Below, in pieces: positions 17,783 to 25,939 of a stretch of 64,000 nt of DNA. The stretch spans positions 1,748,001 to 1,812,000 of the forward strand of contig NZ_CP048630.1 in assembly GCF_010669125.1 (NCBI RefSeq). The letters run 5' to 3'. The translations under genes and the position numbers were made by a program. This stretch comes from Ancylobacter pratisalsi. Its GTDB lineage: Bacteria > Pseudomonadota > Alphaproteobacteria > Rhizobiales > Xanthobacteraceae. How positions within the stretch are numbered: position 1 is the first letter of the stretch; each line of letters begins with the position of its first letter. The notes beneath the pieces are model-generated. The model made no database searches and was not told the origin of the DNA. It saw nothing but the letters and a program-made list of their open reading frames with translations.

Positions 17783-19558
17783 TCAAACGCCGTGCGACTG
17801 GAGCCACATCTCCAGAAGCGCCACCTGCCACAGTTCCGAGCCGCGCAGCGGCGTGATGTGCGACACCGGATCGGCGAACAGCGTGTCGAGATACTCGCCC
17901 CGGAACAGCCCGCGCTCGCGCGCCTTCTGCGAGCCGAGCACGTCCTTCACCATGGTGAGGTATTCGCCCGAGATGTATTTGAGCTGGGGCACCGGGAAGT
18001 AACCCTTGGGACGGTCGATCACCTCATGGGGCACGACGAGACGCGCGGCTTCCTTCAGCACGCCCTTGCCCCCGTGGGCGAGCTTGAACTCGGGCGGGAT
18101 GGTCGCGGCAAGTTCCACCAGCTCGTGGTCCAGGAACGGCACGCGCGCCTCAAGACCCCAGGCCATGGTCATGCTGTCGACCCGCTTCACCGGGTCGTCG
18201 ACCAGCATCACTTGCGAATCCAGCCGCAGCGCGCGATCGACCGGCGTCGCCGCGCCCTCCATCATCAGATGCGCGGCCACCAGATCGCGGCTGGCATCGG
18301 TGTCGGCGATCCACTCATCGCCGAGCTGGCGCGTCAGCGTGGCGTGGTCACGGTCGAAGAACACCTTGGCGTAGTCGCCGACCACGTCGTTGCTGTCGGC
18401 AAGCGGGGGATACCAATGATAGCCGGCGAACACCTCGTCCGCGCCCTGCCCCGACTGCACCACCTTGATCGACTTGGAGACCTCCCGGGAGAGCAGGTAG
18501 AAGCCGATATTGTCGTAGGACACCATCGGCTCGGACATGGCGTGGATGGTGGCCGGCAGCGCGCCCATCAGGTCGCTTGAGGGCACGAAGATCTTGTGGT
18601 GATTGGTGCCGTAGTGCTTCGCGATGAGGTCGGAATAGACGAACTCGTCGCCCTTCTCGCCATTGGCCTCCTCGAAGCCGATGGAGAAGGTGGCGAGGTC
18701 CTTCTGCCCCTCTTCCGCCAGCAGCCCGACGATGACCGATGAATCCACCCCGCCCGACAGCAGAACGCCGACCGGCACATCGGCCACCATGCGCCGGCGC
18801 ACGGCGGTGCGCAGGCTCTCCAGCACGCGGTCGCGCCAGTCATTGGCGCTGAGCCCGGAATCCTCGGGGCGGCGCTGATAGGGCGGTGCCCAGTAGATCG
18901 TGTCCTTGAAGCTCCCATCGGGCGCGTAGCGGCGGACAGTCGCCGGCGGCAGCTTGCGCACGCCCTTCAGGATGGTGCGCGGCGGGGGCACCACCGCATG
19001 GAACGACATGTAGTTGTGCAGCGCCTCGCGGTCGATGGAGGTGTCGACGTCGCCCGCCGCGAGCAGGGCCGGCAGGGTCGAGGCGAAGCGCAGGCACTTG
19101 CCGACCTGCGAATAATACAGCGGTTTGATGCCGAAGCGGTCGCGCGCCAGGGTCACCACGCCGCTGTCGCGCTCGACGATGGCGAAGGCGAACATGCCGT
19201 GGAAGCGCTCGACGCAGGTCGGCCCCCAGGCGTGGTACGCCTTGAGAATGACCTCGGTGTCGCCGTGGGAAAAGAAGCGGTAGCCCTTCGCCTCCAGCTC
19301 GGCGCGCAGTTCCGGGTAGTTGTAGATGCAGCCGTTGAAGGTCAGCGAGAGGCCGAGGTCGGGGTCGACCATGGGCTGCGCGGCCTTGTCGGACAGGTCG
19401 ATGATCTTGAGGCGCCGGTGACCGAGTGCGACGGACCCGCGCGCTTCGAGGCCCGCACCGTCCGGTCCGCGGGGCGCCATCACGTCCATCATGGATGAGA
19501 TGGCGCGCGTATCCGCGAACGTTCCATCAAAACGAATTTCACCGGCAATTCCGCACAT
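17783..19558 (-). CDS. asnO: N-acetylglutaminylglutamine amidotransferase (asparagine synthase-like)
   Basis: A 591-residue class II glutamine amidotransferase that converts the dipeptide acid to its amide, finishing NAGGN synthesis. The start is fixed by the chemistry: MCGIAGEIRF puts the nucleophile at Cys2 after Met removal. The N-terminal glutaminase domain has RGPDGAG, LGHRRLKIIDLS and FNGCIYNY. The synthetase domain has the PP-loop SGGVDSSVIVGLL and the later QGADEVFAGYHWY. It is the first gene of the osmolyte operon, followed after 20 nt by ngg. High-osmolarity induction is expected from the pathway but not visible here, apart from a possible promoter upstream. Confidence 0.95.
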   Translation of the reverse strand: MCGIAGEIRFDGTFADTRAISSMMDVMAPRGPDGAGLEARGSVALGHRRLKIIDLSDKAAQPMVDPDLGLSLTFNGCIYNYPELRAELEAKGYRFFSHGDTEVILKAYHAWGPTCVERFHGMFAFAIVERDSGVVTLARDRFGIKPLYYSQVGKCLRFASTLPALLAAGDVDTSIDREALHNYMSFHAVVPPPRTILKGVRKLPPATVRRYAPDGSFKDTIYWAPPYQRRPEDSGLSANDWRDRVLESLRTAVRRRMVADVPVGVLLSGGVDSSVIVGLLAEEGQKDLATFSIGFEEANGEKGDEFVYSDLIAKHYGTNHHKIFVPSSDLMGALPATIHAMSEPMVSYDNIGFYLLSREVSKSIKVVQSGQGADEVFAGYHWYPPLADSNDVVGDYAKVFFDRDHATLTRQLGDEWIADTDASRDLVAAHLMMEGAATPVDRALRLDSQVMLVDDPVKRVDSMTMAWGLEARVPFLDHELVELAATIPPEFKLAHGGKGVLKEAARLVVPHEVIDRPKGYFPVPQLKYISGEYLTMVKDVLGSQKARERGLFRGEYLDTLFADPVSHITPLRGSELWQVALLEMWLQSHGV

Positions 19559-19639
19559 GCTGGTTATCTGTCTCCTTTGGGCCTGCATCAATGAACAGAG
19601 GCACACTGGATGATCGCGAGGGTTCAGCGATGCTTAGCA

Positions 19640-19667
19640 AGAATACAGCCAGTGACCAACCCTTCAA
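19640..19667 (-). promoter_or_regulatory. Possible sigma-70 promoter of the NAGGN operon
   Basis: On the minus strand TTGAAG (19667-19662) and TATTCT (19645-19640) are separated by 16 nt, and lie about 80 nt upstream of the asnO start. The -35 box falls in a weak inverted repeat (TTCAA-CGT-TTGAA, 19663-19675). The match is plausible but not unusual enough to be certain. Confidence 0.3.
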
Positions 19668-19841
19668 CGTTTGAAAGACCTTCGGCGACTTGGCTTGCGA
19701 TCGGATATGCCTTCGAGCTGCCTAGGGAAATCCTTCGGCGTCGAAAAAGTTCACCGCGGGAGAGAAATCGTCTGCGCGCGGCCGCGTCCGCCAGCGCCCG
19801 GTCCGTTGCGGGAAACGGGGGCGGGGCGCCCGCCCCGCAAT

Positions 19842-20504
19842 CTAGTCCGCCCGGCCGCAGATGCCGTAGCGCCCGCGCGGCACGGGGCAGTTCGCGGCGT
19901 TCTGAAGATACGCCGAAGATTGGCGCAAGGCATTGATATCGCTGTCGGAAATCTCATACCCCGAGGGGCGCCGGAGCTGGGTGTCGTCGCGAAACTGTTC
20001 CAGCGCCCGCATCACCGCGAGCGGGGGCGGGCGTGGGGCGGTGGGCAGATACATCAGCGCTGTCAGATGCTGCGTCGCCTCGGCCAGCAGCGGCTCGGAA
20101 ATGGACGAACGGGTCGCGACGAGTGTCAGCGGCCGGTCGTCGTCCCATTTGGCGCTCTCGAAAAAGCCGGTCCGCGATTCCGCGCAGGCGCGCCCCTGAT
20201 AGACCAGTGTGGTCAGCGCCTCGTCCATTTCCAGGGTCAGCTCATAGTCGCGGCAGAGGCTGGTGCAGGCGTTGCAGAGCTGACCGGTGCGACGGGACAC
20301 GGCCTTCTGCGGCACGATGATGGCCTGCGTGCGCACCGAGAGCGGCCCCTGAAGCCGCCGCCCGGACGCGATCTTGATCATCGCATCGGCGATCAGCGGG
20401 CGCAGCGCGGCGCGCTCCTCACCCGTCAGCACCGGCTGGCCACGGGCGAGGCCGGCGGGCAGCAGAACCAGCAGCAGCAGAAGAAGAGCGAACGGGTGTC
20501 TCAT
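19842..20504 (-). CDS. Exported cysteine-containing protein of unknown function, last gene of the tubulin-like operon
   Basis: About 220 residues, beginning with a clear signal peptide (FALLLLLLVLLPAGLARGQ). The mature protein has a tight cluster LCNACTSLC, one cysteine in GRACAES and two near the C-terminus (ANC, GICG), which suggests disulfides in an exported, probably periplasmic, protein. No catalytic motif was recognised. ATG 20504 overlaps the protease stop as ATGA and is preferred; an ATG three codons upstream (20513) is also possible. Its place as the eighth gene of a tightly packed operon suggests it works at the envelope with the protease and lipoprotein. Confidence 0.75.
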   Translation of the reverse strand: MRHPFALLLLLLVLLPAGLARGQPVLTGEERAALRPLIADAMIKIASGRRLQGPLSVRTQAIIVPQKAVSRRTGQLCNACTSLCRDYELTLEMDEALTTLVYQGRACAESRTGFFESAKWDDDRPLTLVATRSSISEPLLAEATQHLTALMYLPTAPRPPPLAVMRALEQFRDDTQLRRPSGYEISDSDINALRQSSAYLQNAANCPVPRGRYGICGRAD

Positions 20505-21271
20505 CGTGTGCATTGAACCTTTACGACGGCGGCGCCGACATCGCCTCGCGCGCCCGGCGCCTCGCCCGCATAGGCGGTGATCGTCCGGGCGAAGCCGTGC
20601 ACCGGCGAGGCGAAGGCCTGCCGCTCATCCTCGTTCAGCCGCCCCGAGAGCACCCCCACCACGGCGCCGGCGGCGTCGATCACCGGCCCGCCGGAAAGGC
20701 CGGCGGGCAGGCGCTGGCCGAGGGTCAGACGCAGTATCGCCCCTTCCGCCACAGAGCGCCGGTGGGCGCGATAGCTGCGCGCCGGCGCGTTGCCGGGCAG
20801 GCTGGCGGCATAGCCGCGCACGTCGAGTTCCGGCCCGGAGACGATCTGGGAAAGGGCGGCGACGTGCGCGCTGGGAAACGACGTCACCAGCACGGCGACG
20901 TCGCGATCGGCGTCGACAGAGCCCAGTTGCGCCGTCGCATAGCCGAGCTGCGGGTTCTCCACCGAGAACGCGGCGCAGCCGCTCACCACATGCGCGCTGG
21001 TGAGCACGGCGCGCGGACCGATGAAGGTGCCGGAGGCCGACACCACGGCGTTTTCCGGCAGCCCCTCCCGTGCCGCCTGCCGGTAGGATTCGCGCAGGAG
21101 GTCGACCTCGCCGGCTGAACCGCCGCCGGTGGAGGCCAACAGGCCCAGCACAGCCGCCAGCAGCAGACCCGGCCAGCGATGGGAATGGCCGCCACAGGGG
21201 CGGCTGTCCGGCCGGCCGGTGCGCGACCGGCCGGAGCCATTGCTGAACCGTCCCTGGGCACGCCTACCCAT
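20501..21271 (-). CDS. Exported trypsin-like serine protease
   Basis: About 256 residues. A basic N-terminal stretch precedes a hydrophobic segment (WPGLLLAAVLGLLAS), read as a signal peptide or anchor. The chymotrypsin-fold triad is visible in order: His in LTSAHVVSG, Asp in DADRDVAVLV, and Ser in GLSGGPVID. A PDZ domain is absent, unlike DegP. ATG 21271 was chosen because it overlaps the upstream stop by one base (TGATG); upstream in-frame sequence lies over the lipoprotein gene and has no protein character. It probably processes an envelope target of the same operon, but no cleavage site is indicated. Confidence 0.82.
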   Translation of the reverse strand: MGRRAQGRFSNGSGRSRTGRPDSRPCGGHSHRWPGLLLAAVLGLLASTGGGSAGEVDLLRESYRQAAREGLPENAVVSASGTFIGPRAVLTSAHVVSGCAAFSVENPQLGYATAQLGSVDADRDVAVLVTSFPSAHVAALSQIVSGPELDVRGYAASLPGNAPARSYRAHRRSVAEGAILRLTLGQRLPAGLSGGPVIDAAGAVVGVLSGRLNEDERQAFASPVHGFARTITAYAGEAPGARGDVGAAVVKVQCTR

Positions 21272-21714
21272 CAGTCGCAGGTTGTGGTCTCGCCGGAGGC
21301 CGGCTCGCCGTTCCGGAAGTACACCACCTCCTTCACCACGCTGCATTCGCGCCCGCCCTGATTCACCGCGCGCAGCGGCGTGATGGTGCCGCGATTGCCG
21401 GTCTGCGGGTTGCTCCACGAGACCGTGCGCGAGCTTCGGCTGGCTTCGCGCAGGGCCGCGTCGCGGCGGGCCCGGTCGCGCTCGTCGATCCGCGCGCCGA
21501 TGGCCCCGCCGATGACCGCCCCGGCTCCCGCCATGGCCAGGCACGCCCCGGTATTGCCGCCCAGCGCGGCGCAGCCCAGCCCGCCCACGGCGGCGCCGAG
21601 GCCGGCGCCGATGGCCGCGTTCTGGTGGTCCCCGCCGGTGGTCTGGCAGGCGGCGAGGAGCGGCGCGATCATCAGGCAGACGATCCAGCCGCGAGGTTTC
21701 ATGACGGCACGCAT
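21271..21714 (-). CDS. Glycine-zipper lipoprotein (17-kDa surface antigen-like)
   Basis: A 147-residue outer-membrane-type lipoprotein. The lipobox LLAACQ follows a hydrophobic leader, so the cysteine should be lipidated. A glycine-zipper hairpin follows (AAIGAGLGAAVGGLGCAALGG, then AGAGAVIGGAIGARIDERDR), as in 17-kDa antigen and OmpA-linked proteins. The C-terminal part (TVSWSNPQTGNRGTITPL; CSVVKEVVYFRNGE) is the family's small beta domain. ATG 21714 has GGAG 6 nt upstream; ATG 21702 (MKPRGW) is the alternative. It lies between the tubulin-like gene and the protease gene, consistent with an envelope-anchored component. Confidence 0.85.
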   Translation of the reverse strand: MRAVMKPRGWIVCLMIAPLLAACQTTGGDHQNAAIGAGLGAAVGGLGCAALGGNTGACLAMAGAGAVIGGAIGARIDERDRARRDAALREASRSSRTVSWSNPQTGNRGTITPLRAVNQGGRECSVVKEVVYFRNGEPASGETTTCD

Positions 21715-21748
21715 TCTGTTCTCCGTTCGGTTGGACACAACAAGGACG

Positions 21749-24700
21749 TTAGGAAAGAGAGGGCGGCCGGGGCGGCGGCGGGGCGGCCCCGGCCGGCGAC
21801 AGCAGGCGTTCCAGCGCCGGCACCTCGCTCAGCGTGACCCAGTTCTGGGAGCCTTCCGGGCACACCTTCAGCTCGGGCGAGAGCTGGCCGACCTCGGCGA
21901 GGATCCTGAAGGCGGACGCGTCGTAGGGGCCGGCCACCTGCCCGTCGCGATTGAACAGCCAGTAGCGCGGAGACGGCGGCATCGGGGCGGCCGGCGGGGG
22001 CGAGGCCCCATTGACCGGCCCCGGGGCCTGTACTGAAGCCTGTTCCAGCGCAGGCCCGCCGGCGGCGATGCGCAGCAACGTCGCCTCGTTGAACAGGCTC
22101 CAGTTGACGGCCCGTTTGTCGGTGGCGCGGCGGGTGGCGGAAAGGCTCGGGTCGCGCGACACCTCGGTGCCGTCGGCATCGTCCACCGTGCCGGCGATGG
22201 CGACGGTCCAGTCGGGAACGGCATCCTGCAGCCGCTCCAGCGCCTCGGCGGTGCTGAGGTTGCCGGGCAGCGTGCCCCCGACCTGACGCGACTGGCTCTG
22301 GTACTGTTCGGCGAGGGCGAGGCAGGTGTGAAAGCCGATGCCGCCGCGGTTGCGGGTAGCGCCCTTCTCGTCGACCTCGATGCGCAGCTCGGTATAGACC
22401 CGGCGGGCGTACCATTGCGCCAGCGCCGCGAGCGCGAGGAATTCAATGGCGCCCAGCTTGCCCAGACGCCGCTTCACCTGCTCCTGAAGCTGGGTCTGCT
22501 GATTGGGCATGAAGCCACGCCGGCGCAGATATTTCTCGCTGCCGATCCGGTTCCAGTCGCCGCGCGCCACCTCGATTTCATAGATCTGCCGTACCGGCTC
22601 GAAGCGCAGCACGCCGAGCATGACGCCCTCGACGAACAGCTTCATCCGCCCGATGAGGTCTTCCAGCGCGGCCTTGTCGGGCACCACCGGATCGGGGAAG
22701 CGCAGATAGTCGACATGGTTGTGCAGCGGCTGGCTGTCGGGCTTGCCCTGTTCCCTGAGATAGGAGAGCTGCCATTCCGACTTCAGCGAGGAGATGGCGT
22801 CGAGCGGGATGCCGGCCAGCTCGCAATAGCAGATGATCCGGCCGGGAACGCCGGATTCCTCATAGCCGATCGAGGTGATGCCGGCCTGCGCGGGCAGGCG
22901 CGAGCGCAGCATCTCGTCGAATTCGGCCCGGAACGAGCGCACCCCGTCGACGGCGATGAGCATCTTGTACTGGTCGTTCTTGGGGCGGTAGCCACGGCTG
23001 AAATCGGTGCGGATCCACGGCAGCGCCCGCGCCACCAGGTTCTCCATCAGGCGCTGCTGCTTGAGCAGCGGCAGCTGCCGCAGGGCGTCGATCACGGAAG
23101 GGATGCGCTCGCGATACTGCCCGAGCCGCTTGTTGCTCACCGAACGCAGCAGACCGAGGATTTCCAGCCGCCCCTCGTCGCTGTCGAGCCGGGCGAAGAT
23201 CTCGCGCGAGCCGCCAATGCTCTCGAAGGCCTCGCGCGCCCAGGCAAGCTGCGCGTCGCCGTCCTCGGGGGGAATCTCCACCCCTTTGTCCTTGATCACG
23301 AAAAAGGTGCCGCCATCGCTGCGCGCCAGCGCGTCCTGCAGGCGCAGCGTGTCCTCGTCCAGCACCGACAGCAGGTTGCGCACGCTCTTGCGCCCGGTCT
23401 GGAACTCACCGATCAACCCGCTCCAGCGGGTCTCGCCGCGCTCGTCGATGCCCTGCGGCATGCCGAGGAACTGGACGACGTGCTCCAGCAGGATCACGGC
23501 CTCGCGACAGGCGATGGCGCGCAGCCGCGCCTGCAGCATCGCGATCAGGTCGTCGCGCACCTGATTGAGGTATTTCTCGCACGCCTTGCGCCCGCCCCCG
23601 GTCAGGAATGAGCTCTGCGCGGCCTGCTGCAGGCGATCGATGGAAGCCTGAAGCTGCTCGACATTCAGCCGGCTGGCGCGCTCGGCATAGGCTTCCTCCG
23701 CGCTGCGCAGCCGGGCGATGATGCCGCCGCCGGAATCGTCGATCCGGGCGTGGAGCTTGGCGACGAGGTCGATGGTGTATTCGAGGCCGCCACGCTCCTG
23801 ATCATCGAGCAGGCGGTAGAGCTCGGCATAGAGCCCGCCATCGTCGAGGCCGCGGCTGAGCAGCGCCGCCTCGAAATGCGCGCGGGACTGGGCGACCTCG
23901 GCCCCCTTGGGTCCGTAGGTCGCCCCCGTGCCCACGCGCCCGTCCACGTCGCGCTGGCGCATCTCCACGATACGCCGCACCTCACCCTCCCAGGCCCGAT
24001 GGTCGGGCACCCGGCCGAGCAGCCCGGCGATGTCCTGTTCCACCTCGGCCGAGATCATCGCCGTGATCGAGCTCTTGTCGGCGCGCAGCAGGATGTAGTC
24101 GACCAGCCCGAAATCGGTGATCGGCGCCTGGCTGAAACGCGCGCGCTCGTCATAGTCGTCGACGAAGGCCTTGGGCGTGATCCGGATCCATTCCTGCAGG
24201 AACTGGTCGCGCTGTTCGGTCGTCGCCGCCTTCTGCTGGCTGTCGAGCGCCATGCCGAAGAAGGCGCGCACCATCGCGGAATTGTTGCGCGCCAGATGCT
24301 CCTCCACCTGCACGCTGGCGTTGGACATCACCATGGTCTGGCCGATGGCGGAGTAGGCGCGTGAATAGGACAGGCCGTCCTTCAGCCAGTCCGGCAGTTG
24401 CGGAAAGTGCCGCCCGATCTTGTGCTGGTTCTGGTTGACGCTGATGGAACGCTTGCGCCGGGCGAAATCGCTGGAGCCGAAATCCTCGAAGAGGATGTCG
24501 GCCACCATGTCGAACACGTCGTCCTTGTTGCCGGTCTGCTGGCCGGCGATGTTCTCGCGGTCGAACAGGTAGACTTCGCTATAGGGTGTGCTCACCTCGG
24601 CGCCGGGCCGCTCCAGGTCGGTCCAGCGCTGCACATAGGGCGGGTTGCGGCTGCCCAGCATGCAGAATTCGAGTTCGGACAGCGCCGCATAGGTGTTGGC

Positions 24701-25417
24701 GAACACGCGGTCCTTGTTGGCGTCCTTGTAGCCCCCCGGCAGCATGAGGAAGAGGTCGACCTGATGCGGGCTCGGCGCGCGCATCGAGCGCAGCGCATAG
24801 CCGACATCGAGAAACGCACCCGAGCCTGTGCCGCCCGCGCTGGAGGCCACCACCACGATGCGCAGCTGCGGCGTGGTCTTGAGCCCGAGGCTCTGCAACA
24901 GCGTGTCATTGGTCACGTTCTGCATCACCCGGTCGGACTGCGCCCGCACCAGGTCCATGAAATGCGTGTATTCATGGTAGAACAGCAGCCGCGAGATCGA
25001 ACGCACCTGCCCGGCACCTTTTTCGGTGTCGAACTTGTCCAGGTCGCCCTTCGGCAGCCATTCCTTGATGATCGAGTAATTGTCGATTTCCGCCATGTAG
25101 TGGGCGGTATCGACCTTCTTCTGGATCGCCTCGCCCTTCGAGAAGGCCACGCGCGAGGCCAGCAGATCGGTTGCCGCCGCGCGCCCGCTCTCCCTCGCCT
25201 CCCCGGTGTCGGTATCGAAGTAGACGAACCGCGCGGGGGGAAACTCGTCGAGGCTCATCACGCTGCGCCCGGACCAGTTGTGCTGGAGGATCCGCCGGCG
25301 CAGGCGCAGCAGAATCTCCATGCCCGTCCCGCCCAGCGCGATGAAGACGGTCGGCATGACGTCGCGCAGGGTTTCGGAGGTCTCGCCCTGCGGAATGGCT
25401 CCATTGGCGTCGGCCAT
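21749..25417 (-). CDS. Tubulin/FtsZ-superfamily protein (Tubulin_2 type) with C-terminal GYF_2-like domain
   Basis: A 1222-residue cytosolic protein and the core of the operon. The N-terminal tubulin-like nucleotide fold shows TVFIALGGTGMEILLRL (about 23-39), matching the first glycine-rich loop, and the superfamily signature ASSAGGTGSGAF (about 191-202). The size is far above FtsZ (about 400), with a long middle rich in predicted helices. The C-terminus (about 1150-1204) is a GYF_2/DUF4339-like module (YWLFNRDGQVAGPYD, then WVTLSEVPAL), a domain thought to bind proline-rich partners. ATG 25417 was chosen because AGGA is 8 nt upstream; the reading frame continues upstream over the next gene but lacks protein character. 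GTP binding and polymerisation are expected from the family, not shown. Confidence 0.88.
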   Translation of the reverse strand: MADANGAIPQGETSETLRDVMPTVFIALGGTGMEILLRLRRRILQHNWSGRSVMSLDEFPPARFVYFDTDTGEARESGRAAATDLLASRVAFSKGEAIQKKVDTAHYMAEIDNYSIIKEWLPKGDLDKFDTEKGAGQVRSISRLLFYHEYTHFMDLVRAQSDRVMQNVTNDTLLQSLGLKTTPQLRIVVVASSAGGTGSGAFLDVGYALRSMRAPSPHQVDLFLMLPGGYKDANKDRVFANTYAALSELEFCMLGSRNPPYVQRWTDLERPGAEVSTPYSEVYLFDRENIAGQQTGNKDDVFDMVADILFEDFGSSDFARRKRSISVNQNQHKIGRHFPQLPDWLKDGLSYSRAYSAIGQTMVMSNASVQVEEHLARNNSAMVRAFFGMALDSQQKAATTEQRDQFLQEWIRITPKAFVDDYDERARFSQAPITDFGLVDYILLRADKSSITAMISAEVEQDIAGLLGRVPDHRAWEGEVRRIVEMRQRDVDGRVGTGATYGPKGAEVAQSRAHFEAALLSRGLDDGGLYAELYRLLDDQERGGLEYTIDLVAKLHARIDDSGGGIIARLRSAEEAYAERASRLNVEQLQASIDRLQQAAQSSFLTGGGRKACEKYLNQVRDDLIAMLQARLRAIACREAVILLEHVVQFLGMPQGIDERGETRWSGLIGEFQTGRKSVRNLLSVLDEDTLRLQDALARSDGGTFFVIKDKGVEIPPEDGDAQLAWAREAFESIGGSREIFARLDSDEGRLEILGLLRSVSNKRLGQYRERIPSVIDALRQLPLLKQQRLMENLVARALPWIRTDFSRGYRPKNDQYKMLIAVDGVRSFRAEFDEMLRSRLPAQAGITSIGYEESGVPGRIICYCELAGIPLDAISSLKSEWQLSYLREQGKPDSQPLHNHVDYLRFPDPVVPDKAALEDLIGRMKLFVEGVMLGVLRFEPVRQIYEIEVARGDWNRIGSEKYLRRRGFMPNQQTQLQEQVKRRLGKLGAIEFLALAALAQWYARRVYTELRIEVDEKGATRNRGGIGFHTCLALAEQYQSQSRQVGGTLPGNLSTAEALERLQDAVPDWTVAIAGTVDDADGTEVSRDPSLSATRRATDKRAVNWSLFNEATLLRIAAGGPALEQASVQAPGPVNGASPPPAAPMPPSPRYWLFNRDGQVAGPYDASAFRILAEVGQLSPELKVCPEGSQNWVTLSEVPALERLLSPAGAAPPPPRPPSLS

Positions 25418-25440
25418 GGCGGTGTTCCTCTCGTGACGGA

Positions 25441-25911
25441 TTAGCGGCGGGTGCTGAGGGCAAGGCCACGCTTGCGGATGAAGAGGATGAGCAGGAGCAG
25501 CGACACCGCCCCGGCGGGACCGATGACGACGTAGCGCAGCCACAGGCCGCCAAGCGTCGTTGCGATCACCACAAGCGCGGTGAAGGCCAGCCAGGCGAAC
25601 AGCAGCCATCCCGCCTCGGAGGCCGGCCCCGGCGGGGCGTAGCGTGTCTGCAATCCGCGCGTGACCGAGAGCTTGACGAAGAAAAACGGCACCAGCAGCG
25701 CAAGGAACAGCCCGCCCGCCACGATCACCTCGCCCGTCGACACCGGGCGCGGCAAGGCGAACAGCTCGCCGGAGAGCGATGGGGGAAAGGCGATTGCGGT
25801 CGAGGACGCCGGCGGCGGCGGGGAGGCCGCTGCGGGCGGCGCGGCGGGTGCGCCCTTGGGCGGCGGGATCCTGAAGTCGTTCTGGGCAAGAACAAGGGAC
25901 GCGTCGGTCAT
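25441..25911 (-). CDS. Small three-helix membrane protein with proline-rich N-terminus
   Basis: A 156-residue protein not matching a family I can name. Residues about 15-45 are proline- and alanine-rich (RIPPPKGAPAAPPAAA, then PPPPASS), followed by three predicted membrane helices (about 61-80, 100-121 and 127-146) and a basic tail IRKRGLALSTRR. ATG 25911 is preferred because GCAGG precedes it by 7 nt; an in-frame ATG at 25998 would overlap the vWA gene. It lies 23 nt upstream of the tubulin-like gene. The proline-rich stretch is a possible partner for the GYF_2-like domain encoded next door, which would tether the tubulin to the membrane. Confidence 0.75.
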   Translation of the reverse strand: MTDASLVLAQNDFRIPPPKGAPAAPPAAASPPPPASSTAIAFPPSLSGELFALPRPVSTGEVIVAGGLFLALLVPFFFVKLSVTRGLQTRYAPPGPASEAGWLLFAWLAFTALVVIATTLGGLWLRYVVIGPAGAVSLLLLILFIRKRGLALSTRR

Positions 25912-25939
25912 GGGGCAACCTGCTGGGAACGGGTGGTTT

